Of a stretch of 64,000 nt of DNA, positions 8,690 through 16,826 are shown one piece after another. The notes beneath the pieces were generated by a model, which saw nothing but the letters and a program-made list of their open reading frames with translations, was not told the origin of the DNA and made no database searches. Made by a program: the position numbers and the translations under genes. Numbering within the stretch: the stretch's first letter is position 1; every line of letters begins with the position of its first letter. The stretch is from JANPLN01 sp043757265 (GTDB lineage Bacteria > Bdellovibrionota > Bdellovibrionia > Bdellovibrionales > JAGQZY01), in NCBI GenBank assembly GCA_043757265.1, contig JAYUQP010000027.1:1-64000 (forward strand), written 5' to 3'.

Positions 8690-9732
8690 CTGTATTAGAA
8701 ACAGAAGCTGCGCGATTGTTAAGTATCGAGCAAGATGACCAATTTTTAGAAGTGGTCCATCTTTTATTCCGCTGTCATGCCGAACTTTTAAATTTTGAAA
8801 AAATAGAATTTTATAAATCTCTTCTTCTCGAGCGCGTTGGCAAAGAAGGAATCACGGTCACCGGTAAAACCTATTACATTTTAGCGCTGTGCGCTTCCTA
8901 CAAAAACGAACACGATTTAGCTATCGAGTATTGCCAAAAATCTTTAACTCTTTCGCTCGCACAGGAAAATAAAGAAACAGTTTGTTATGCAATCCTCGGA
9001 CTCGCTATTTCGTACTATTCCTTGGACAGATTGGACGACGCCTTTAAGGAAATTTATAATCTGCAAGTTTTCATGAATGTTTTGCCACTTCCTGAAATCC
9101 GTATTTCTATGCAACTTTTAAAGGCCCACATTTATCGTAAAATGAAAAAATACGATGCGGCTGTAGAGATGCTATGGGACGGGTATGCTCTACTCAAAGA
9201 ACAAAAAAACTTTCATATCTCGCTCTCGTTACTTTATGGAATGGCACTGGCTTACAAAGAAGCGGGCCAACTTAGCGAAGCGCGAAACTACGTAAAGCTT
9301 GTTCAGCAGTCCATCGATAAAAACAATCTCAGACGTCTAGGCACGTTTGTTGAGGTGTTAGCAAAAGAAATCGGAGCAGGTGAAGAGCCACGCTATGATA
9401 TTATTTTTGATGATTCCGACCATTCCGTTGTGGAAAAAGGAAAAGGTCGAATCGATTTTAATAACCAGTTTATTTTGATTGATCTGCTGAAATTATTTCT
9501 AACCCACCCAGGGCAGTCGTTTAGCAAAGAACAATTGGTCAAACTGATTTGGAAACAATCATACAATCCTGACGTGCACGATAATAAAATTTATGTGACG
9601 ATCAAGCGGTTACGACAGTTGATCGAGCCCGATATCGAAAAACCAAAGTACATTTTTAGATCGAAAAGCGGATACTACTTCAATAAGGAATCAAGTGTTG
9701 TAGTTAAAGAGCAGATGAGGGAGAGATTATGA
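8614..9732 (+). CDS. TPR-domain transcriptional regulator with C-terminal winged helix
   Basis: A 372-residue protein with helical tetratricopeptide-like repeats over residues 1-250 (HEIGRLYYERGDMLKAV, YYILALCASYKNEHDLAIEYCQKSL, YGMALAYKEAGQLSEARNYV) and an OmpR/PhoB-type winged-helix DNA-binding domain at about 280-360 (FSKEQLVKLIW, DNKIYVTIKRLRQLIE, IFRSKSGYYF). It has no receiver domain, so input probably comes through TPR contacts rather than phosphorylation. GGGGGAGG is just ahead of ATG 8614. Its stop overlaps the next start (ATGA), so regulator and small exported protein are made together. Targets unknown. Confidence 0.8.
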   Translation: MESTSITAHEIGRLYYERGDMLKAVAVLETEAARLLSIEQDDQFLEVVHLLFRCHAELLNFEKIEFYKSLLLERVGKEGITVTGKTYYILALCASYKNEHDLAIEYCQKSLTLSLAQENKETVCYAILGLAISYYSLDRLDDAFKEIYNLQVFMNVLPLPEIRISMQLLKAHIYRKMKKYDAAVEMLWDGYALLKEQKNFHISLSLLYGMALAYKEAGQLSEARNYVKLVQQSIDKNNLRRLGTFVEVLAKEIGAGEEPRYDIIFDDSDHSVVEKGKGRIDFNNQFILIDLLKLFLTHPGQSFSKEQLVKLIWKQSYNPDVHDNKIYVTIKRLRQLIEPDIEKPKYIFRSKSGYYFNKESSVVVKEQMRERL

Positions 9733-10196
9733 AAAGCATAGCTATGATGATGTTGCTGATGTGCAGCTTTGCATTTGCTGGCCCAGAAGTTCCATGGCCA
9801 GAAGAAGACCAGCGCGAAGTGGTTGTCGAAGACCTCCAAGGTCTTTGGGTGAGCTGGAATTTAAACAGTCCGCAACAAGCCTTTAAAATTCAGGTTCAAG
9901 AGGCCAATTACAATTTATCCTGCCCCTATGTTGTAACTGTGACGGCGCTGAATCCATATTCAGGCGAGGTTTCGTCAAAAGATATCGACGTTATTTGTTC
10001 AAGTTTTCCGCGCAAGGTGACCTTTATTTTGTCGAACGATTCTGACAATACGCGCCAGTATGTTGAAATTGTTGGCCTTTGGAAGGACAAAGGCGCCGAG
10101 GAACTGGGCCGCCAGTATTTGGGCATAACCGTTTATAATTACGGGACATTTAAAGAGAAAGTCTACGAAGATATTTTCTATAAAATCTCCGAATAG
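9729..10196 (+). CDS. Small exported protein of unknown function
   Basis: 155 residues with a clean Sec signal peptide (MKSIAMMMLLMCSFAFA, cleavage after the second AFA) and a mature part with two cysteines (LSCPYVV and VICSSF) that could pair. I do not recognise the family; the strand-rich pattern suggests a compact beta domain. It is coupled to the TPR winged-helix regulator by a 4-base overlap and followed by a strong terminator, so the two genes form one unit. Confidence 0.7.
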   Translation: MKSIAMMMLLMCSFAFAGPEVPWPEEDQREVVVEDLQGLWVSWNLNSPQQAFKIQVQEANYNLSCPYVVTVTALNPYSGEVSSKDIDVICSSFPRKVTFILSNDSDNTRQYVEIVGLWKDKGAEELGRQYLGITVYNYGTFKEKVYEDIFYKISE

Positions 10197-10226
10197 GCGC
10201 GGAAATTAAAATTTGATCTCGACAAA

Positions 10227-10260
10227 AAAAGCCTTATCCCATATACGGATAAGGCTTTTA
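10227..10260 (+). terminator. Rho-independent terminator, bidirectional
   Basis: GCCTTATCC (10231-10239) pairs with GGATAAGGC (10247-10255), followed by TTTTA and preceded by a run of A, so it can work on both strands. It ends the regulator/exported-protein unit and lies 5 bases before the tRNA. Confidence 0.9.
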
Positions 10261-10264
10261 TATT

Positions 10265-10340
10265 AGGGAATTAGCTCAGTTGGTAGAGCGCCACCCTTAC
10301 AAGGTGGATGTCATCGGTTCGAGCCCGGTATTCCCTACCA
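10265..10340 (+). tRNA. tRNA-Val (anticodon UAC)
   Basis: A 76-base cloverleaf. Acceptor AGGGAAT (10265-10271) pairs with ATTCCCT before the discriminator A and an encoded CCA. The D-arm GCTC-AGTTGGTA-GAGC, the anticodon stem CCACC/GGTGG with loop CTTACAA, and the T-arm ATCGG-TTCGAGC-CCGGT are all regular. Loop position 34-36 is TAC, which reads GUA valine codons. Confidence 0.96.
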
Positions 10341-10366
10341 AATCTTTTATCTACTTCGCATCTCTT

Positions 10367-10528
10367 CGTTACTCGCCCCTCGGTCTCGGTCATGTACCTT
10401 TTGTACATTCCCTTCGCCCATCGGGACTCGCGCCTCGATCTGCTCGCAGCTAAAAGATTTGGTCCCCAAATCTGTTTCACAACTTCTCGTTACTCGCCCC
10501 TCGGTCTCGGTCATGTACCTTTTGTACA
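10367..10528. repeat. Direct repeat carrying TGTACCTTTTGTACA, two copies
   Basis: Positions 10367-10407 and 10488-10528 are identical over 41 bases (beginning CGTTACTCGCCCCTCGG and ending in the palindrome TGTACCTTTTGTACA). The sequence after each copy is also similar in composition. A comparable architecture, with CTGTACAGGAAGTACAG at the centre, occurs at 29.58-29.8 kb. Such palindrome-centred repeats often trail tRNA genes in Proteobacteria. Confidence 0.7.
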
Positions 10529-10563
10529 CTCCTGTCGCCCCTCGGAGCTCGCGTGGCAACCTT

Positions 10564-10623
10564 GTCATCCTGAGCGTAGCGAAGGATCTCAGCGATAAGG
10601 TCTTTCGCTACGCTCAGAATGAC
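10564..10623. repeat. REP-like inverted pair, copy 3
   Basis: GTCATCCTGAGCGTAGCG (from 10564) and its inverted partner CGCTACGCTCAGAATGAC (ending 10623) flank a short spacer, giving a stem-loop of about 60 bases. This is the most complete copy in the window of the dispersed repeat seen at 91, 1700, 23506 and 24124. Confidence 0.7.
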
Positions 10624-10718
10624 CGATGGTTTGTATATTCCATGCTGTAGGCAAAAAGCGAGTGGCAGAATTGCGCAAAGGGCAGATTGATATCTGCAAA
10701 TTAAAAAAAATATAACGT

Positions 10719-12335
10719 CTAAAGAAACTCGGCGATCACAATCGAAACATCATCAAGTATTTCAGCATCGCCTCGGAATTCTTCGTAATGTCTGCGAACT
10801 TCGTCACGAAGAAATGCTGCACTGGCATCAGGGGCGATCGAATTCAAAACGCGTCTTAATCGCGATTCGGAAAATTCAATTCCTTTTGGAGAACAGATCT
10901 CCGTTAAACCATCTGTATAAAGAAACAATTTATCACCTGGTTTTATGTCCACTTTAAGGACCTTAAAATCTTTGGCTTCTAGCTTCTTAGTATTCAGTCC
11001 AAGGAGATGACTGGGGCCCAACCCAAGTTCAGTGAGCCTTGCCGATCCATCTGAATCGTTTGTGCGCATTAGATAGGGCATGGGATGACCAGCTGGTACA
11101 ATTTCAAGATTTCGAGTTTTTGGATCGTAGCTTATGCCGAGCATCGACATACACTTCCCATGTATTTCTACACTGAAGACCTGCTCATTAAGCTCTGCAA
11201 AAAAATTTCGAAAATCAAAATGCTCACGTCCCGCCAGGCTATCGCAAAACCCTTTGACGACAGCTGTTAACAAAGCGCTTGCCATACCATGACCCGTTAC
11301 ATCCCCAATGAGAATGATATGACGTCCATCTTTCAGCTTGTAGTTTCCCCACCAATCGCCACCACACTCAGAGGACGTTTTATACCAGCTAGCTAATTGC
11401 AATTGTTGGTCGACAACAAACAACTCTGAAGGAACTAAAGTCTGTTGCACCAGTCGAGCAGTGTTGAGCTCCATCTCCATGCGCTCTTTGGTTCGCTCTC
11501 GGATTGTGTGTTGAATTGATTCGCTTGCTGAAAGGATTGAGCTTGTTAAAGCTTTCAATGTTTCCAGAATCGCTGGCGAAATTTTCAATTCGCGCACGGT
11601 CTCCTTAGGGGAAAAAAGAAGAATAATAGTCGGTTGGTCGGCAGCTTCGTGTTGTATATTGATCGCTTTACTACCAAGCTGGTTCACTTCGTTCAGCGTA
11701 AAAAGAGTATCGAGACCAATTCCTTGATCTTCTGATAAAAGAGCAAATCTGAAATCATTTTTTAACTGTAGCTTTTGAACATTAAAATAAACACTTACCT
11801 GAACCTTTTCTCCGACTAAAGATTTGGCGCATTTTTTCAAACTGTATCCGAGTTCCGAAAAATCCCGACTGCGAGATAGTTTCAAACTTTCTTTAAATAC
11901 GAATTCTAAATCACGAGATCGTTCTAATTGATTACTTACTAAAGTTTCAACCTTGGCTATCAAGGAATTGAGCTCTTCGGAAACAAAATTGGTTGTCGCG
12001 GATTCCATCGAACTCAAAATGACCCGTAACTTTTGTAAAGCGAGATCTCTCGATAAGAATTCGTTTTTAAGCTCGCCATAGACGCGATTTAACTCCGTTT
12101 CGTTAATCTCAATTGAAGTTTCGCGTGCCTTCAGCACGCGATCGTACTCATTGAAACTGTTATCGAGTGATTCGAAAAATTCATGAAAGCCATCAATAAA
12201 ATTAGTAACGGCAGATGGGGTCAGGGACGAATTTTTTTTGGAATCCGTCAGAAATGAAAATACATGATCAAGATCCTCAACGCTTTGAATCTGCAAAAGC
12301 TTTTTCAAATGGCGTTTGAGGACTCGATTTTTCAC
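10719..12335 (-). CDS. SpoIIE/RsbU-type PP2C protein phosphatase
   Basis: Predicted serine/threonine phosphatase of the RsbU/SpoIIE class, usually acting on anti-sigma-factor antagonists. The N-terminal 290 residues are helical and coiled with a central GAF-like part; the catalytic domain starts at about residue 310 (ARLVQQTLVP) with ECGGDWWG, LIGDVTGHGMASAL, TDGLTE and DDVSIVI, covering the metal-binding aspartates. I start at GTG 12335, which overlaps the stop of the FIST gene (GTGA); the frame is open to TTG 12389 but that start has no ribosome site. Translational coupling suggests the FIST sensor controls this phosphatase. Confidence 0.88.
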   Translation of the reverse strand: MKNRVLKRHLKKLLQIQSVEDLDHVFSFLTDSKKNSSLTPSAVTNFIDGFHEFFESLDNSFNEYDRVLKARETSIEINETELNRVYGELKNEFLSRDLALQKLRVILSSMESATTNFVSEELNSLIAKVETLVSNQLERSRDLEFVFKESLKLSRSRDFSELGYSLKKCAKSLVGEKVQVSVYFNVQKLQLKNDFRFALLSEDQGIGLDTLFTLNEVNQLGSKAINIQHEAADQPTIILLFSPKETVRELKISPAILETLKALTSSILSASESIQHTIRERTKERMEMELNTARLVQQTLVPSELFVVDQQLQLASWYKTSSECGGDWWGNYKLKDGRHIILIGDVTGHGMASALLTAVVKGFCDSLAGREHFDFRNFFAELNEQVFSVEIHGKCMSMLGISYDPKTRNLEIVPAGHPMPYLMRTNDSDGSARLTELGLGPSHLLGLNTKKLEAKDFKVLKVDIKPGDKLFLYTDGLTEICSPKGIEFSESRLRRVLNSIAPDASAAFLRDEVRRHYEEFRGDAEILDDVSIVIAEFL

Positions 12336-13474
12336 GCAACTCTTTCGCTGATTAAATTCACCGTCATTGTCTGATTGTGAAGTTGGCAATCAACCAGCGA
12401 AAAAAATGGTCCAAACTCACCGTAAGCATAAAATCCTGAAATATTCTGACAGTCCTTTATCTCAGCGATGGCCGCATCAATTTCGTCTTCAACAGCATCA
12501 CCCATAACCATACGACGAGCCACGCAGGAAATCAGAAATCCTATGGAATTTGAGGTCGCATTCTTGTTTAATTTTTCTGCAGCACCTTGAGCTCCACCAA
12601 TCAGGCTTTGGTTTTCAGCTCTCATTAATTTAAAAAATGTACCTGAAGCCACGTCGCCCGCTAAATGAATAGATTGATCTGCATCGTTAACGCCAAGAAC
12701 TGCACGGATCAATCCAGTTTCTGAAAGTTGGTTGTTCAGTAGTGCCAGAGGAAACATCAATCCTGTTGAGGGCAGCTCCTCGGCGTGTTTTCCTAAGGAT
12801 TCTTTGTAAACTTTCAGCGCTGGTTGACCATCTATCTCATGGACAATGTGATCATCGGCCTTGGTAATCTGCCGAACTCCGCCGAAAGATCGAAAACCGG
12901 CTTGTGAACTGTGATGGAAATCAATTTGATCTCCATAAAAACCAAGCCCAACACAATGATCGGAATAACTTTGATCATTGTAAAAAACAGCTGTCTTGAC
13001 AAATTTTCCACTGTCTCCTGCCAAGCCTCCAAGCAGCAAAGCATCGGGGCCAATGGTTTCTTTTACCCCATGGAGTAAAGCTGATCCCTGAACCGTGACA
13101 CCAGGTGCAAAAAGAAATAAACCTCGCAGGCTATTGTCTGCCAATTTCTGTCCTAAGTTTCGCCCGGATTGCTTTTGGTCGGGACTTACTTTCTCGATCA
13201 TAATTCGAATTTTTGAGGTGTTTGCTTCAAAACGAATCGCCGTTAGAACCATAGATTTTTCAAACAATCCATCGTTCGAGATTTCACCCGCCGTCGAACA
13301 TCCCACTATTTCAACTCCTGGCATGTGACGCTTTAATTCTTTCAACAAAAGATCATCACTGGCCCATTCGATGTTGGCAAAAGCTATAACGACCGTAGGC
13401 TGTAAATCTAAGATGGGTTTAAGCATTTCCTGACTGAAAGATTTCTTTCGAAGGTGCACTTGGACAGTTTTCAT
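12332..13474 (-). CDS. FIST-domain sensory protein
   Basis: A 380-residue cytosolic protein with FIST_N (residues about 30-220; VVIAFANIEW, EIVGCSTAGEIS, LFLFAPGVTVQGSALL, DALLLGGLAGDSG) and FIST_C (ending CQNISGFYAYGEFGP). FIST domains are thought to bind small ligands, perhaps amino acids, in signalling proteins. There is no membrane segment. The stop overlaps the start of the SpoIIE-type phosphatase, so ligand sensing is probably passed to that enzyme. A GGAG site precedes ATG 13474. Confidence 0.9.
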   Translation of the reverse strand: MKTVQVHLRKKSFSQEMLKPILDLQPTVVIAFANIEWASDDLLLKELKRHMPGVEIVGCSTAGEISNDGLFEKSMVLTAIRFEANTSKIRIMIEKVSPDQKQSGRNLGQKLADNSLRGLFLFAPGVTVQGSALLHGVKETIGPDALLLGGLAGDSGKFVKTAVFYNDQSYSDHCVGLGFYGDQIDFHHSSQAGFRSFGGVRQITKADDHIVHEIDGQPALKVYKESLGKHAEELPSTGLMFPLALLNNQLSETGLIRAVLGVNDADQSIHLAGDVASGTFFKLMRAENQSLIGGAQGAAEKLNKNATSNSIGFLISCVARRMVMGDAVEDEIDAAIAEIKDCQNISGFYAYGEFGPFFSLVDCQLHNQTMTVNLISERVA

Positions 13475-13782
13475 TTTTACTCCTTGGATTATTGAAAATT
13501 ATAATAACTACGTGTATTTTCTTCGGATTTTTCACGCAATAAATTGAGTCCTGATTGCTACGCAGACGCTCGTAGACTTAAGTCGTGGATGCGATCTTAA
13601 GCTATTGAATATTGCGAGGATTTAACTGATGAACATATCAGCTCGGGAACATCAAAGTGAGAACAGCCGACACCGTAGTAAAAGCCGAAAAGCTTCGACC
13701 CTGGAGCAGAAAAAAATCTACAATCTTCAATGGAAATTGTATTTCTTTTTTAGACTTAGTACGAAAAAACAACAGAGGGAAT
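13475..13782. other. Gene-free stretch upstream of the FIST gene
   Basis: No supported gene. A 67-codon frame at 13657-13860 on the plus strand lacks a ribosome site and crosses the terminator, so I leave it out. Presumably holds the FIST promoter on the minus strand; I cannot pick it with confidence. Confidence 0.4.
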
Positions 13783-13814
13783 AAAAAAAGCCACCCGAAT
13801 ATAGGTGGCTTTTT
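13783..13814 (-). terminator. Rho-independent terminator, bidirectional
   Basis: GCCACC (13790-13795) pairs with GGTGGC (13804-13809), flanked by seven A on the left and five T on the right. It sits 31 bases past the stop of the minus-strand gene ending at 13845. Confidence 0.85.
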
Positions 13815-13844
13815 GCTTCAACCTTGGAAAGAAAGGGCTGCCTT

Positions 13845-14744
13845 TTATTTATTTAGATAAAACATAAAGGTTTCGCGCGAGCCGTTGAAGCGACCTAGGC
13901 AAGCGGGTTTGGAAGTGCTTGTTGTGATTGTCGACGACGTATAAGTCGCGAGCATTTTTGTATCGCTGATTTTTTTGATCGAAAAACCACCGCTTTCGAT
14001 CACCCGACAGTTTACCCAGCTGTTGCCCACTTGCACACCTTCGAAGTGCTCTTCGCGAGTGTTCATGGCGCCGCCTGAACCATCAGGAAACGGGTTGAAA
14101 CGTTCGAAAAACACTAATCCCTCAGGACGAATGAGATCAACGTTTATAAAGTTAGCAGCTGTTGTCGCCGTCCAATCCATTTCTACGCTTGGCAAACACA
14201 CGCTATCGGAATGTCCCATGCCCGAACGCTCGTAGTATTCAGCATAACATTGAAGTTTTGCGATATTATTTTTTTCGGTGCCACCAGGCATTGCAGAGCA
14301 AAGGGTAGTTCCGCCGGCAGAGCTAATTTGCGACGCATTCATTTCGGTCCAGTTGAAATTTCCTCCAGACTGCACAACAAAAGAAGCATTAACCACCGCC
14401 CACTTATTTGTACACGACACATTCGTCGGTACACCTTCGATCGAAGTGCTGCCAGAACATGTATTTGATTGAATTCCATTCGCGTCGGTAGCTACCATGC
14501 TGCAAGAATTAATTCCTGACCAGTCTCTGACATCGACATTTTCTCCTGTACCAACAACTTGGCATCCACCACCCAATTGAGCTTGGTAGTCTCCACTTGT
14601 ATCTGGTCCACAAACCCATGCATTGGAATACGTTGTAGAGCCTGCAGTGATGTCGTTAGGGATATCGTAGAGACTTTCCGCTCTGCGTATCCTATCGATA
14701 CGCCAGCGGCAATCAATCGCGCGATTCGAATTAGTCCTGATCAT
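13845..14744 (-). CDS. Exported-type protein with damaged N-terminus, possibly a prepilin-like pseudogene
   Basis: About 300 residues rich in Ser, Thr, Asn and Gly with around ten cysteines (WVCGPD, GGGCQVV, NSCSMV, SNTCSG, VSCTNKW, LQCYAEYY, VCLPS, NCRVIE, ACLGRF), the look of a disulfide-bonded secreted or surface protein. Yet this frame starts with a charged, non-hydrophobic stretch and has no signal peptide. The next frame over (14660-14735) encodes SGLIRIARLIAAGVSIGYA, like a type IV prepilin-class leader, right after a TGA. A frameshift plus lost start is a likely explanation. Family not recognised. A terminator follows. Confidence 0.5.
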   Translation of the reverse strand: MIRTNSNRAIDCRWRIDRIRRAESLYDIPNDITAGSTTYSNAWVCGPDTSGDYQAQLGGGCQVVGTGENVDVRDWSGINSCSMVATDANGIQSNTCSGSTSIEGVPTNVSCTNKWAVVNASFVVQSGGNFNWTEMNASQISSAGGTTLCSAMPGGTEKNNIAKLQCYAEYYERSGMGHSDSVCLPSVEMDWTATTAANFINVDLIRPEGLVFFERFNPFPDGSGGAMNTREEHFEGVQVGNSWVNCRVIESGGFSIKKISDTKMLATYTSSTITTSTSKPACLGRFNGSRETFMFYLNK

Positions 14745-14963
14745 TTTGAATTTTACCAAAAAGTGGGAAATTCTGTTCAGCGAATGCCTGTGTACGGAGG
14801 TGGGGACTTAAGAGTACGCATTTGCCACTCAGGACGGGCAAAGGTTTGGATTTTATTGAGCTTTTGCGAAAAACCATCCTCGTCCCAGCCGCTTCTATTT
14901 ACCGGTTACTGAGCTCTTAACTTAAAGAAAACTTCACACACTCGCAAATACGAATGTTATAGT

Positions 14964-16643
14964 ATGCTGAGTTCTAAACATATTACTGGGCATAAGATGG
15001 TGATTCGCTTTCTTAAAATTTTATCAATGGATATATTGCTTGCGGGTACCGTCGGCAAACATCATTTTGGTGGTGAAAATCGCATTACAATAGTTAGCAA
15101 CGTTGTAGGTCTGGTTGGCCTAGTATTCGGGATCATCTATTACTTTCAATTGGAAAAATTTACTGTCGAAGGCGTTTTTCGGATTGTGTACCTCATCGTA
15201 GCGTCGCTCGCTGCTTCTATTATTATTTTTAATCTTTTCGGCAAACAGCAATTTGCCAAATTGCTAACAGTACTACTTCTTATTTCCTCTGGTTGGCATT
15301 CCATGTTTTTTTTTGGAAAGTCGTTTAACGGCTACCAAGTATTTTTCGTGGCCATCGTATTTAGTGCTACTGCATTCTCAAGTAAAAACAAATTGTCCCG
15401 GTGGGTAATGTTGGGATTGTCCTTACTTTGCCTACCCTTGGCGGATTATTTTTCTTATCGAAAAATCCTGCCTCTGACTCACCTCAATTCGGCAAACGAG
15501 CCGCTGGGTCTTCTTTTGATGGATACAATGCTTGTATCACTAAGCCTGGTGACTTTATTGCTTTTGGAAAAATTTTTCGCCGAAAAAAACGAAGACGAAC
15601 TGATTTTACTCAATAAAAATCTTGAGGACATTGTAACTAAGCGTACAGAGCTTTTGGATAGCGCCCGTGAAGAAGCCATGACGGCAAGTCGCGCTAAATC
15701 CCGATTTGTCGCAAACACTTCGCATGAGTTAAGAACGCCTCTGAATTCAATCATTGGTTTTGTCGATTTACTTCTCGATGCAAAGCTCGAGGAGTCGGAG
15801 CGTCGGCGCTTCTTGGAAATTATTAAGCGAAGCGGTAATCAGCTCTTGCAGATTGTAAACGATATCTTGGACCTTTCGAAAATCGAAGCCGAAAAAATGG
15901 ATATCGAGGAGCATGCATTTTCGCCTCAAGAGCTGCTCGAAGAGGTAAAGAATATGATGACGTTAAAGGCAGTTGATAAGGGCCTTGCATTCAAGTTCGA
16001 AAGCCGAAACATGCTTCCTCGAAAACTTATCAGCGATCCGCTCCGTATAAAACAGATACTCGTAAATCTTATTGGAAATGCTGTGAAGTTTACGTCAAAG
16101 GGAGGAGTCGTTGTGACTGTCCAAGTGATTCCTCAGGCGGATCTTCGAGTCATTTTGCAATATGATATTACAGATACGGGGCCTGGAATCTCGGTGGAGA
16201 ATGTAGAGTATCTTTTCAGACCATTTTCGCAATTAGACAGTTCCCTAAATCGTAACCATGGTGGATCGGGGCTTGGACTGTCACTTTCTAAAAGTTTGGC
16301 AGAACAATTAGGGGGAGAATTAATACTTTTGGAATCCGAATTAAACAAGGGATCTACCTTTCGCTTTCGCATTCCTTGTGGATTGCTCAATGGTGTAAAG
16401 GAAGAAGCAGCAATTATCGCTGAGAAAGAAAAAAAAGAAGTCGACTTATTGACCGGAAGAAAAATACTTCTCGTCGATGATTCTGTAGAAAACCAAATTC
16501 TTGCAGCATTATTTCTAAGAGGGGCGGGGGCTGAGGTAGATATTGCAGAAAATGGTCAAATGGCCATCGAAATTTACGAAAAGCAGCAGCATTACTTTGA
16601 TCTGATTCTTATGGATTTACAAATGCCTATTCTTGATGGATAG
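14964..16643 (+). CDS. Hybrid sensor histidine kinase, ends at an in-frame amber codon inside its receiver domain
   Basis: Membrane histidine kinase. Residues 1-210 carry about six hydrophobic segments without a large periplasmic loop. The HisKA domain has His254 in NTSHELRTPLNSIIGF; the ATPase domain has LVNLIGNAVKFT, DTGPGI and GGSGLGLSLSKSLAEQLGG. A receiver domain follows (KILLVDDSVENQ) with phospho-acceptor Asp551 in LMDLQMP. Translation then meets TAG at 16641-16643, immediately after ILDG. The same frame continues for 60 codons that complete the receiver. The kinase core is intact, so the truncated protein could still autophosphorylate. No good ribosome site is seen at ATG 14964; the start is uncertain. 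Confidence 0.85.
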   Translation: MLSSKHITGHKMVIRFLKILSMDILLAGTVGKHHFGGENRITIVSNVVGLVGLVFGIIYYFQLEKFTVEGVFRIVYLIVASLAASIIIFNLFGKQQFAKLLTVLLLISSGWHSMFFFGKSFNGYQVFFVAIVFSATAFSSKNKLSRWVMLGLSLLCLPLADYFSYRKILPLTHLNSANEPLGLLLMDTMLVSLSLVTLLLLEKFFAEKNEDELILLNKNLEDIVTKRTELLDSAREEAMTASRAKSRFVANTSHELRTPLNSIIGFVDLLLDAKLEESERRRFLEIIKRSGNQLLQIVNDILDLSKIEAEKMDIEEHAFSPQELLEEVKNMMTLKAVDKGLAFKFESRNMLPRKLISDPLRIKQILVNLIGNAVKFTSKGGVVVTVQVIPQADLRVILQYDITDTGPGISVENVEYLFRPFSQLDSSLNRNHGGSGLGLSLSKSLAEQLGGELILLESELNKGSTFRFRIPCGLLNGVKEEAAIIAEKEKKEVDLLTGRKILLVDDSVENQILAALFLRGAGAEVDIAENGQMAIEIYEKQQHYFDLILMDLQMPILDG

Positions 16644-16826
16644 GAAACAACTCGAATTTTACGCTCGAAGGGTTACAAAGTACCGATCATCGCCTTCACC
16701 GCGCATGCGATGAAGGACGAGCTTGAAAATGCAAAATCTGCAGGGTTCAATGACTACTTAACCAAGCCCATCAAGCGCGAAATGCTTTCAGAAAAGATAG
16801 CTGCTGTCTTAAAAAACAGAGCTTAA
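16644..16826 (+). pseudogene. In-frame remainder of the receiver domain after the amber codon
   Basis: Sixty codons in the same frame as the kinase, starting ETTRILRSKGYKVPII and containing AFTAHAM (with the conserved Thr/Ala switch region), FNDYLTKPIKREML (with the conserved Lys). This is the normal second half of a receiver domain. In relatives the residue at the TAG is typically aromatic (DGYET, DGFET, DGWEA), so TAC/TAT to TAG by one base change is the simplest history. Either a recent nonsense mutation, a base-call error, or readthrough. Confidence 0.8.

Larger units (their letters stand above)
10341..10718. other. Gene-free repeat region after the tRNA
   Basis: No credible gene. It contains two near-identical copies of a tRNA-trailing repeat and a REP-like inverted pair, listed separately. 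AAATCTTTTA (10341-10350) and TAAAAGATTT (10451-10460) form inverted flanks around the first copy. From 10625 to 10718 I see nothing notable. Confidence 0.5.

Noticed and set aside
10308..10598. 96-codon frame spanning the tRNA end and repeats
   Set aside because: Starts inside the tRNA gene and is encoded by repeat sequence; no ribosome site.
13657..13860. 67-codon plus-strand frame
   Set aside because: Crosses a terminator, lacks a ribosome site and shows no family features.
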